Source: Progne subis subis
Lineage: Eukaryota; Chordata; Aves; Passeriformes; Hirundinidae
Reading direction: 5' to 3'
Assembly (NCBI GenBank): GCA_022316685.1
Contig: JAKJHU010000083.1
Span: 2,232,001-2,296,000, forward strand
Length of the DNA: 64,000 nt
Made by a program: the position numbers and the translations under genes. Under the pieces are notes generated by a model that was not told the origin of the DNA, searched no databases, and saw nothing but the letters and a program-made list of their open reading frames with translations. This document shows, one piece after another, positions 24,886 through 35,790 of the stretch. How positions within the stretch are numbered: the stretch's first letter is position 1; each line of letters starts with the position of its first letter.

Positions 24886-27226
24886 TTCTGTGTAAAACCC
24901 AGAGAGATGTCAAATAGAAAAACAAACCAAGAGTTTTAGATTTGATTTTGCCGAGTTTAGTATTGCTGAGGAGTCTGTGTTTCCACTTGTGCTGCAACAC
25001 AGAGACAGAGCATCACTGACTTGCAAGTACTCTACAATTACTACTTAGAGCCATTTTTCTATTGCTTTTGATAGAGCCTGTAGCTGCAGGACACACATCT
25101 AAAGGGGTTTCAGGATGTATACTGTCAGAAATGCACTGGAGCAGCCCCTGTTTCAAAGGAATGATCAGCATGGAGACACTGGTGTGAGAAGCTTGCTATG
25201 TTCCCTAAAACCTTGTTGTTTAGTCTGTGCTGTATTAGTCCCACTTTTTAAAACTAGAAGGGCAGAAGTTCCCCTGCTTTCCTCAGTCCCATCTCTCCCA
25301 CTGGCTCTCCTGTCCCTAGAGACAGTCCAGAGACTGACAGAGTACTATGGATTATTTACCCGTTTTCCTCTGGAAGGCTCTGGGGTGGTTTGCTCAGGAC
25401 TCCCCCAAATTTTAATCATTTTCATACATTTTTTAAGATGAATGTATCCTCCCACTTGGTGAGACACACACTCAGTCAATATCGAGACAACCAGATAAAA
25501 CTAATTCAGCAATTTCCAAGGATGACCCTTGGCTCACAAGCAATTCCTGTGACTTTTTTCCTGGTAACTCCAGGGCTCCTGTGCTTCAGGGTTAGGACCT
25601 GCTGACAGTTCTGGTCATTCCTGAGTCCCAAGTGTCTCACATACAGAGCCTCTGGAAATTAAGCACATCCCCATTGTCACCAGCTGGGAAAAGGTTCTGT
25701 GACCTGTGTGGCATGACATGTGAGATCTGTCACACAGAGAAGGACAGAATCACTTACCCTGAACAAGCTTTGGTTCTGTGAGCCATGAAATTGTCCTTTC
25801 CCTTTCCTGTGGTCTCCTCGTGCATCTCCCAGCTTTTCCAACAAGGTAAATGCTCCATCAGCAAGCAACCTTGATTGACTCTGAGGAGGCAGGGGAAAAA
25901 GCAATGCTGAACCATTTCACTGAAGGCTGTTGTAATTCTGTCCACAAGGTTCCTAAGTTGAGGCTGTAAAAACAAACTTAACCCTAGCATGTCCCAGTAC
26001 TGATCTGTGTTCTAATGTATTCTAACAACTGTGTTTTCTGGATGAGTTTTGTCTAGGAATGCACACGCTATACCAACACTCTGCAGTTGTAGCAGTGATC
26101 AGGTGTGAGGAAGAATTAACCATTTTATTCACCAGCAGTAATGGACTGGCCCACAGCCCCTTTCCTGCCTTTGTAGCAGGAAGTTCCATTTCATTCAATG
26201 AAAATTTAATGGCATACACTCAGACATTCCCTTTATACCTGTACAGGGGAAGAGATCCCCGTGGCCAGCAGGTGAGGAACAACTCAGGTGAGCTGTTTAA
26301 GTTCTTCCTTCAGCTTGAAAAGCTGCCCAGACCCACTCTGGGAAGCACCGTGCTGCCACCAGACCCAGTGATCCCAGCAGAGCCACACCAGCGGATTCCA
26401 GCCACCCCACAACACATTCCCTGCAGTTCAGGTCTCTGCTTCCAACCCAACACCTCGAGTTTTCATTACTCACTGGAGTTCCCTGCCCACAAACCTGCTC
26501 ATCAGGTTGGCTAATGAATGTGTTTGTTTCTGAATGCTGCCGTGTCAACGTTACTCACTTCGTGAACCCTGGGAACAATAGAGGGAGCGGCCAACACCCA
26601 AGGTCATTCCCAGCTCCAAATAAGAAAATGCATTCTTGAGGTACTTTCCATTTGTTATTACTTCTATCACTTATCCCAGGTTGAAGCTGACTGAGAGCTG
26701 CTTCCAGGAAAATAACCACGGCCAGAGCAGATAATGTGTTTTATCCTGGCGTACACTGACAACAAAAATAAGTGACAATTTCTGAAAAATAACGTCTTTC
26801 TTCTGTAAAGAAAAAAAACCCAAATAATTTTATTTATTCTTCAGTTTTCAGGGACAGCTTATTTTTCTCCTAATTTCACACACAACCTCCTTTTCCCTAT
26901 CTTTTGTTGGATACCAGCATTATGCCATTTCAGGCTCCCATGGATAAAACATCCCTCTAGATTACTCCTTTCGTTACTGTGACTAACCTTGGAGACAAAT
27001 ATTTTTGATATAAAGATGACTAGACTTCCAGCTGCCTGAATCTTAAAGGAAGCTTTTTTTTTTTTTTTTTTTAAATGCTCCAATTAGGAATATGTCAGAT
27101 AATACACATAATTAATAACACATGTGAAATTGGATGATTATTAATCACAGATGTTTTAGTCAGAATTATCTGATCTCTTAAAGAAAACAACTATGTATCT
27201 TACAGTGTAGAAAAGTAATATTTAAC
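24886..27226. other. intergenic, short poly(T)
   Basis: No supported gene. A 19-T tract lies at 27,054-27,072. Confidence 0.6.
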
Positions 27227-27544
27227 TGTCTTAGGTTGCAATGCAAAATGTAACCAGAAGTACATAGTCTATCACCAGCTGTTAAAACCAAGTGGGAGAG
27301 TATTCTTTATCTCTTCCATGACCCATCCCTCATAACTCCAGGGGGATATCTTCTGTTAATGGGCAGTTGTTAAACCAGCTGGGGCAGTGTTCTTTGTCTC
27401 TTCCACACCCATCCTCCCTCCAGGGGATATCTGCTGTTCATGGGCCATCGAGGCTCACTGCATGGCTGAGACAATTACATCATCCCATTGGGAGATGCTC
27501 CACCCAGGGAGAGGAGCCAAACATTCCTACCTGGATATATATGG
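27227..27544 (+). mobile_element. partial ERV LTR (U3-like), joined to BUD31 copy
   Basis: Begins TGTCTTAGGTTGCAATGC and runs to a TATA-like ggatatatatgggg at 27,533-27,546, then switches to BUD31-derived sequence. It contains an imperfect 88-bp internal direct repeat (27,281-27,368 and 27,369-27,449) with shared motifs ttctttatctcttcca/ttctttgtctcttcca and ccagg(g)ggatatct. I recognise the sequence as a common bird LTR from memory, without a library check. If it is an LTR, only the part up to about the transcription start remains. Confidence 0.55.
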
Positions 27545-28110
27545 GGCCACATGAAGGAATGAGGAACATGGAGTCCCTCTGGCCCATCTTCAGGATTCAC
27601 CACCAGAAAACATGTTACATCTCTGATCTCTTCCACAAGAGGAAAGCAATCATCAGAGTTCTATGAGTACTGCATCAAGGAGGGCTATGCTGATAGACAC
27701 CTGATTGCTGAGTGGAAGAAGCAGGGCTATGAGAATCTCTGCTGCCTGCACTGCATCCAGACTCGAGACACCAACTTTGGCAACCAACTCCATCTGCAGG
27801 GTCCCCAAAAGCAAGATGGAAGTGGGCGGAATCATTGAGTGCACTTGCTGTGGATGCAGAGCCTGCTCTAGGTGAAGCCTTTTGTCATCAAACTTGCTTT
27901 TTGAACTCTGAGGGATATTGTCCTCCTCTTCCTCCTTCTCCTCAATGGACTATGAGTGCAATTACAGCTGCTTTCTGTGATGGGATATTTCTGTATAATA
28001 ATTAAAGCAGCAGCATGATCACCTGGATCATGCATAAATGGGAGGTGCTTTGGAGTAGGTTTTGTGTAGAAATTTATTTTAAAATAAAGCTTGCCTTCCT
28101 GAAAAAAAAA
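27545..28110 (+). pseudogene. BUD31: BUD31 processed pseudogene (5'-truncated retrocopy)
   Basis: The translated segment matches BUD31, a small zinc-binding spliceosome protein of 144 residues, from about residue 36 to the C-terminus. Clear blocks are [37 protein letters not shown] and [10 protein letters not shown]. It has no introns across regions that span several exons in the source gene. The first ~35 codons are missing. A two-base loss near 27,656-27,661 and a one-base gain near 27,782-27,784 break the frame; the ancestral-frame stop is at 27,873-27,875. A 3' UTR follows, with AATAAA at 28,083-28,088 and nine A bases at 28,102-28,110. An LTR-like piece adjoins upstream and another, reversed, adjoins downstream. 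It is non-functional as a protein gene. Confidence 0.9.
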
Positions 28111-28112
28111 GG

Positions 28113-28542
28113 TGGCAGAATATTGTAATAAGTTAGTTGAGATTCCATTATCTTCATGCAGGAAAAGCCAATTCTTTATTATCACAACTCATTTTACACA
28201 GTTTTTACAGACCTCATGTGCAACTTTAATTGGTTAATAGCTTTATTGCCGATTACTCTATTGGTTAGTAAAAGGTCTTCTACTTGTCCATCAAATCTCT
28301 CTAGTCTTGGATTGTTTACATATTTTCTTTACTGATTCTCATGGGACAAATCCCTTGTTATTGCAGGTGCATTTGTTTTTCAACCCAGGAATAGGTGGTT
28401 ATGCTAAGGAGTTTTCATACCAAGGTTGTTTTCGCATGGGAACTTGCAAATTACTTAGAAGAAGTGACAGGGAAACTTTGGCAGAGCAGGCCTGATTTTA
28501 TGAGGCCTTTCTTTTATAATTCTTTTATCTGTCACTACAACA
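28113..28542 (-). mobile_element. candidate solo ERV LTR, reverse orientation
   Basis: Read on the minus strand it starts TGTTGTAGTGACAG and proceeds through the same landmarks as the element at 18,519-18,945, including ataaaatcaggcct, cccatgagaatcagtaaag and two AATAAA signals (gcaataaagc and ataataaagaattgg). Its 3' end abuts the BUD31 poly(A). No retroviral coding sequence is attached. Confidence 0.6.
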
Positions 28543-31500
28543 GAGCACCGGCAAATGTGTCCTGAAAGGTTGAATCGAAGCCCCTTCTGCATTCAAATCA
28601 GAGTTTATGTGAAAGTGTTAAGAGTATGTGCCAGAGGAAGCTATTCCTAGATTCCCTAAGAATGCACCACAAGACTTTTAAAGTAATCAATTCAAAAAAG
28701 CTGGAAAACAGAAGAAAATTATTTATTTTTACAGAGAAGATCACACCTCTAATGAATTATGAACTATGCATTTATATAGCAGGCCATATGTGCTCATGAA
28801 TAAATCCTTTTCTGAGACTAAAGACTTTGGTAGCTGTTCACTAAGTTAAACTTTACACATGTTGATGAGGAGAAGCCTAGAAAATGAAGACAGTTCCTTC
28901 CTAAGTAAAAGTCTTACTTAAGCCAGTGAAACCCCAAGACCTCAGTATGGTTTTGCAATGTCCATTTGTATTTCTGGGGCTGAAATACTTAAAACAACTC
29001 AAGAACACCCCAAGAGAAGAAGAGCAGGACCCAGCTGTATGCACTGAGGAGAAAAAGCTGCTTCATGTGTTTAGGATGTTGTTACTTACCAAGAGCATTT
29101 AGGCTGAGGATTTTTTGTATTTGGCTGAATCAAAACATCTGGCTCTGAAAATGTAAACAATATTGTAATTGGTTTGTATTGTAAGAACAATTAGCATTGT
29201 AAATTTAGCATTGAAAAAATTATATGAAGATAAAATTATGAGGAGGAAATTGTTTAATTTCTATTTAATTTATTTGGAATTGATGTGAAAAGAGTCAAAG
29301 TGAGAGCAACTTATAGGAATTCTCACCTGTGAATTTTCACCTTTTCAATTCCAAACACAATGTGTTTGCACTGCAATCACAGTATTCTGGGGTTTTTTTA
29401 ACCTTTAAAACTGCATCAGCTGCATTGTTGCTCCAATTTTAAGTCTATAACATAATTAAAGCAACACTATTAACAGCATATCTCTCACACACACCTTTGT
29501 CACAACTGTGAATTGTGGTATGTCTATTCCTCTGCTTTTCTACCTCCAAGCCAGCAACTTTTTATGACTTTTTACTCATCCTCAGCTTGTAGTTTCTCAT
29601 AGAGTTAAAGAGAGCCACACCTATTTTTAGCATGTACAAATATTCTAGGAACTACAGAACTGTTTGTCATCGCTGTTGGTAGAGCCCAGTTGCTTTCATT
29701 TGTTGCTTGGTGGAAAATTACCATGAATTCAGTTATCTTTTTGTTGTTGGCAATGCTTACATTTCTTGGATAATTTCTCCTCTCCTGTGAGTTATTCCCA
29801 CTGCTCCTTCCTGACAGGCATATCCCTAACATGGCTTTGCACAGCTTTAGGTGAGCATCTCTTTTCAAAGAGTATTTCTCATCATTATTTTTGTACATCT
29901 ATGTATTTTTTAATGCAGCTGAAAGGATGCTGTCAGGTTTATATCCACATTTCAATCTGAGGTGGGATAACCTCACTTAGCTCGCTTTCCTAGATCCTCT
30001 GCGCTATTTTGGGTCAAACACCTCACTGAAAAAAAACAATAAAGCAGATAAATCACTGTAAAATTAACACAGATTTTTTCCAATTAGATATCTTTCTGAA
30101 GAGAATTTATGTCTGAAAGGAATGTGGCTATAGTATTTTCCATTAAATTATCATGCTGCTAAATCTTTCTTGGCAAAAGTTGTGGTAAGGTGCGATAGCT
30201 CAACTGCTTGCTTGACAGCTTATTCCAGGAATAATGTAGAGCGGGAAAAAAGTTCTACTCATTACTTCACGTAATGAGATGTTGGAGGGGGGCAAGGTTT
30301 TAATCCCTTTTGCTTTGGCAGGCTGCAAACAGGACACCAGATGGGAGATATTTAATAAATAAACACTGCAAAGGCTCTGATACACCTATAGCCCAGTCCT
30401 CTTACTGAAATCACATGGAGCCTGGTCAAGTACAGATAAAGAGCTCATTTCAGTGCTGGATCCCAGCTGAGGCTTGCTGCATCCAAACTGGGTTAGGAAC
30501 CTGGTCCTGGGAGCCATGGCAGTGTGAGAGGACAAGACAGCTTTCCCTTGAACTCTCTTCAGTCAAGTCGGCCTAAACCAGTCCATTTCCTCTGCTTCCA
30601 GCTCTGGAAAACTTGGTAAAGCTGTTCCAGCACCTGGATATCTCTGCTCTGCCACTGCCCTCTTGACACACTGCTTTTTCCTAGGAATCTCTTTCCTTCA
30701 CAGAGTTAACTGGAACAGTCATGAGGGAATGGCCCCTCAACAAGGTAAAGCCTTTGGTGTCCAGGTACAGTTGCTCGATGTCAAACGTACCCTGATACAA
30801 GATGGGCTGGTTATGAATCTCAGGTGGAGGCTCCAAAACCCATTTGACCCAGCCCAGTAGGACTGTCCAGCAAAGAGAAGGTTTAGTTGTGGGAGCTGAT
30901 CCTCCTCTGGAGTCCCAGTTCAGGAGATGCCCTGTCAGAGCAGACAGAATGGCAGAAAGCATTCAACTGGTGTCATCGACATCATGGGATGCCTGGGCTC
31001 ATCGAGTACAATCATGTTAAATTAATAAGTGATTTTTTTATTGCATTTGCAATAAACACTGCATAGAGATTTTTGATCACTCATATCCTCATCAGTAAAA
31101 CTCAGATTTCAGAATCACTCGTGTAAGTGGCTGGGAGCAGTGTGAAAAGCATTTGAAGCAAGGGAGGGGGCTCGGGCTGCAGATTGACTGCGGCAGATGC
31201 CTGAGGCCAGACAGCTGATAACAGACCCAGAGAGCCGCAGCACAAGGGGACAATCCAGGCACCTCCTGACCGGGGCTCCACATTGTCCTAGATAACCCCA
31301 GGGCACTGCTCAGAAATAGAAGCAGCAGAATGACCAAATCCGCCCCTTTAGTCGAATCTCCCATTTTAGAGGGACACCAGAACTCCATCTACGCTGTGCA
31401 CATAAACATCTCTGCTGTTCTCACGCCACAGTGCCTCTGGCACTCCAGGCTTTGGAGGTTGTCCTGAAATATTTGGGGTGTGTGTGGTGTCAGAGCCATC

Positions 31501-34255
31501 CTGCAGCAGAGGTCTTTGCAGTGCCATACACACCATCAAATGCAGCTGTGATTTTTAACACTGCAGCCAGTTTAACAGCCATAGCATTGAGCTCAGTGCT
31601 GAACTGCCCCCGTGACCAAAGGAAATGACACCTGGAAAGTGGACAGAGTGTAAAAAAAGTATCCCAAGCAGCTGGCACCCAGCAGGTTATTCCACAGATT
31701 GTTTTAAAATAACAGACCAGCACAAGGAGGTTTGCATGCTCTTGCCATGTCCCAGAAAATGCTTTAGAGGATATTTTACTGAGACATTTTCTCAGCACAC
31801 CTCAGCCTGTTGGTTATGTTGGTGTGGCCTCATGGTGACTTCATGTGCACTTTTACCTTCCTGTTCTCATGGGACACCAATCTGCTGCTCCAGGAGTCCT
31901 GAAGGGCCCCCCTTGTAAGTTGTGGCTCTTCATTCCACAGGACTTCCTGAATAACTGATTTCAATCTCTTTAGAGAAATAGAGGGATGGTTGCATAGCTG
32001 CAATTCTTAGCAAAGGAAATTCTTTTTGCCCGATTCTAAATGTGGATATCTGTGCAACAGTCATGAGCTAACTCATCACTTTTGTGTTATTATATACACT
32101 AAATAAGTAACTATTGGAAATCTCATCACTTAATTATAACAAATAAAAATGGACTAAGCATCTGGAATCAGTATGATTGCTTCTCCTCAACCAGACTCAT
32201 TTTGCTCTAGAAGAGTGTATATAGCTAATTTAGCACAGACACACTCTCAAAAAAAGAATGGCAATCAGCCAGCAATCGGAACAGTTCTCTACCCACAGCT
32301 CCAACCACTCCGAGGAAAACAATGCAATAACATGGGTTGCAAAATGTGATTTGTTGTTTTATTTGGTCTAAAAATGATTTGGCTCTTTGTCCAACACTTC
32401 TAAGAACTGTCTGTCTTAGGAAAGATAGATTGCTGAAGCAGCTGATTCCCTTCAGCTGGGAAGGCACTGGAGCGCCTCTCAGCACAGCTATTCGCAATTT
32501 GTTCTTGAGCGTTGGGATTTTTGGGCAGACACTGGACCTGACATAAAATCGCATTTTCCTTGTGTGCAAGAAATGCAAGAGCCTTCGTAGTTCCACCTTG
32601 TTTTCTGTCTCCTTTGTTTTCTCTAAGGAAGTACTGAGGCAGGAATATATGCCATGCTCCTCACTTTTGTTTTCTAACTGCAAGACTATCCTTTGCCTAA
32701 ATATCAAAGAGAAACTTGCAAAATAAGAATTACAACTTTTATGAAGGTACAAGAAGCCAAATTAATTCTTGAGGAAAGTACACAAACTAAATGCTGGTGA
32801 AAGACTCCCCTACTATCTGCTGGAGGAGAATTTTCTCCATTATAATGGAACATAGCTAAAAATATCCTGTATTATAAGAACACGAGCTAAATGTGAGGCA
32901 GTACCACTTAGAGAGGATGATTAATTGATGTGTCACCAGCAGTAACACTTCTTGAGAAAAGCATTTTCACTCACTGTTGCAGCCTGGTTCCACTTCAGTT
33001 AAGGGAGAGTCCAGGAGATGATTTGAAGTTATTTTAGATAAAGAGTTTTGATTTGCTCAGGGCAAATGATAAGCTGTATCAGTCACAAAAAACTTTTATG
33101 ACATTAAGTCAACAGGTGCCACCAAGATTAAGCTTGGAGTTTCCTGGGCTCATGGACAGTCCCCAGAAGTACAACCAGCAAAACACAAGAAGTTAGAAAA
33201 GTTTTATTACAAGAGGTTTGTCAGTCTGAAATTCCCGAGTCCTATTACAAAGACTCAGAGAGAAGCTGTGTTTTATTACTTCAGAAAAAGCAAAGATTTG
33301 ATGGAAAAAAAAAGAATTATGATAATGGTTTTGTTTCTGCAGTCTTTATGAGTGGCATTGATCTGTTGGTTGGTTTTTTTCATGCAGTAAAAAAATTATG
33401 ATTTATAAACTCTGAGCACCTCCTTAGCTCCACACACTATTTTTCTTCCCTTTATCACCTGGAAACAGCAGTAATTGATTGAAACTAAAAGCGGGAGTAC
33501 TTGTGAATAGGATTGTAATGTATCCAAGGCAACCAAAGGCCATGAAAATTATGCTGGACTAGGACTATGACAGTAGAGATTTAAAAAGTAATTAATGGGA
33601 AGAAATGCTGTTACTGGGGAAAATGTTATTACAAATTCAAAGCCCATTGGTGACGCTGATGTTTTACTGAGAGGCTTATCCCCTTTTCTCAACTCGGGAT
33701 GGGTTTAGTTCCGTAGAAAATACAGCATGTTATAAACCACACCACACAGACACGCTAACACAGCACTCAAAACACAAATAAACCCAAGTCCATCTTAAAT
33801 GAGCTGCACTTAACATGACGGAAAAGACAGACATTGTTACTCATAGTCTAATTAAAGAAACTTAACAGTGTTATAATATTAGATTTACAGCTTGAGGAAA
33901 GGTCAATCCAAAGTGTCTCCACGATCTGCCTGTCACACATTTCATTCCTGAGCCCGGGGACTCGGTGAGGGTTTCTTGTACCTGATGAGCAGGAAGTGAA
34001 AGAGATTTAAATAAAAGGATGACAACTAATTGTGGGTAACGCTGGGGCATCGTACTTGCACTATTCACGTACGAGTGCAGTTTGGGGCAATAACTGGCCA
34101 CTAATTCATTTACAAAGTTCTTAGGCAAAAAGGAGATTTATTGTAAAACATCTTCAGAACGCTGAACTAAGCGGTGACATTACTTCTGAGCTTCGCGTAT
34201 GCACAAAGGCTGAGAGAAAATTCTGTTCAGCAACTCGGAAAACTTTTTCTCCCCT
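28543..34255. other. intergenic, nothing recognised
   Basis: AT-rich sequence. The longest frame, 32,225-32,752 on the minus strand (175 codons), has no recognisable domain or splice context and is about what chance predicts. A neighbouring COPG1-like exon was looked for, because COPG1 lies on the 5' side of CNBP in human, and none was seen. Confidence 0.6.
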
Positions 34256-35790
34256 CCGGTCTCTGGGCGTGCAAGCCCCGCGGTTGCTGAGCGGAGCCCT
34301 CAGCGCTGAGGGAGCACCGGGAGCCCTCACGGCCGCGCGTCCTCCATTTCCTGCGCCGCGGTGGTGCCCGCGCCCTGCCAAGATGGCGGCGGCGCCCGAG
34401 GGCTGGCTAAGGGCGGGATGCGGACCCGTCCCGACCCGCGCCTGGCGGTGTCCGGGCAGGGCGGCGCGGGGAGCGGGTTGAGGGAGTCCTGGCTGGCGGA
34501 GGTTGCAGGAGTCTCGGGCAGGTCTCGCTAGGGCGTGCGGGGTTTGCCCCCGGAGGCTTTGGGCTGCCCGGCTCGGCGCGGAAATCTCTGCGGGACAGAG
34601 GAGCGGGGCTAAGCGCGCCTCCTCGATACAACATGGAGTCACCGGAGCGGACTGGACTAGGCCTGGTAGCGACAGGGAGTTAGGCGGGCAAGGGTTCCGA
34701 CGCTTCTGCCAGCCGCTTGGGTGTGTGCGGTACCGCACCGGGGCTACGCGGTGCCCGGGCTGGGCAGTGCGTGCAGTGACTCACGGGGAAACAGCGCGAA
34801 CCGAGCGCCGCCATGGACACCCCACCCGCCCCCGGCCAACGCGCGGGAGGCGCGCCCCGCCCATCCTCCGGCCGCCACGGTTGGGCGTCCTCGTCTGCCG
34901 CTCCCATTGGCCGTTCCGCAGCTCCGCTCTGCGCCCATTGGCCGAGGCGGGCTCCGCTGAGCCGTGCGCACAGCGGCGGGGCGGGGTGAGCTGTGGGGCC
35001 GTGTGCACACCGCGTGTGGCGCAGGCAGCGGGACCGGCGGGGCTAAGCGAGCGAGCGGAGCGGAGTCGTGCGGGGGCCGTGCCCGCGGGGAACTGGACCA
35101 GGTACTGCCGGGAGGCCGCGAAGGAACCGCAGGGAAGTGGCTGGGGGTCCTGCGGGGCCCTGAGGCCGTAGCGACGGCAGTGCGCGGGACGGTGATGGCG
35201 CTGGCGCACTCCGGCCTAGCGCGCGGGAAAGTACGGCCGGGCGGGCGCCGGCGCCATTCCCGGCCCTGTGGCGCGCCGGGGATGCTGTCAAGGCCGCTAG
35301 AACCTTGAGGGCCGTGGGCACGCAGAGGGCGGCGGGTGAGTCAGGTCTGGGTTCCGGGAGCGCCCAGGGAGCCTGCGCCGCTCGGGGGAGGGAGGCCGGG
35401 GCGCTGGGCGAGGAGGGAGCCGCTCCGCTCGGCCCGGGCGTGGCCCGGAGGGGCCTTACGGTCGGTCTCTTGGCTGGGGATGGTGGGCGGCGGGACTGGG
35501 GCAGTGCTGCACGTGGCCACCTGGGCGTGGGGAGGGGGAGCCCGGCCGGCCCGCCCGTGAGCCAGCGAGTTTGGGGTAATGAACGTCCTGTGAGTTTGGG
35601 GATTGCGGCGAACGGACTGGATTTAAATACTTTATTCATTAAATTGGGGGGGGGGGCGTGGATTTTGTTTGTTTGTTGTGGGGTTTTTTAATTTATTTTG
35701 AGTCCCCGCTGAACTCCCGTCGGCGGGGCCGAGCGGGGCCGCGGCCCGTACACCACGTGGTTCCCCACGTGTGGGGCGCTGCCGGAGACG
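34256..35790. promoter_or_regulatory. CNBP: CNBP CpG-island promoter
   Basis: A dense CpG island begins at about 34,256 and extends past 35,790. Two inverted CCAAT boxes (cccattggccg at 34,903-34,913 and 34,934-34,944) lie 31 bp apart, the spacing typical of paired NF-Y sites, and predict initiation roughly 60-150 bases downstream. A YY1-type aagatggcggc lies further upstream at 34,380-34,390 and could mark a second start. No TATA box is evident. Two CACGTG E-boxes occur at 35,754-35,759 and 35,766-35,771 at the island's 3' edge. Site identities are motif matches only. Confidence 0.8.
34990..35102 (+). other. CNBP: CNBP non-coding exon 1 (approximate)
   Basis: The 5' exon of CNBP is non-coding in vertebrates. 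The segment ending ggaactggaccag|gtactg gives a plausible donor at 35,103. A stronger consensus donor lies at gcgg|gtgagt (35,336), so the exon could instead extend to 35,335, or both could be used. The start coordinate is inferred only from the CCAAT-box spacing. Confidence 0.4.

Noticed and set aside
24602..25000. Phe/Gly/Val-rich and Lys/Thr/Asn-rich frames
   Set aside because: Translation of the G/T-rich microsatellite region in several frames.
32225..32752. 175-codon open frame on the minus strand
   Set aside because: No recognisable domain, no promoter or splice context. By rough stop-codon statistics a frame of this size is expected about once in a 64 kb window searched in six frames.
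1..34250. Search for COPG1 or another protein-coding gene 5' of CNBP
   Set aside because: No exon-like conserved segment was recognised on either strand; the BUD31 copy is the only coding-derived sequence found.
34154..35691. Several long overlapping frames on both strands (up to 222 codons)
   Set aside because: They lie in the CNBP CpG island, where GC richness depletes stop codons. They overlap each other and encode Arg/Ala/Pro/Gly-rich sequence without family similarity.
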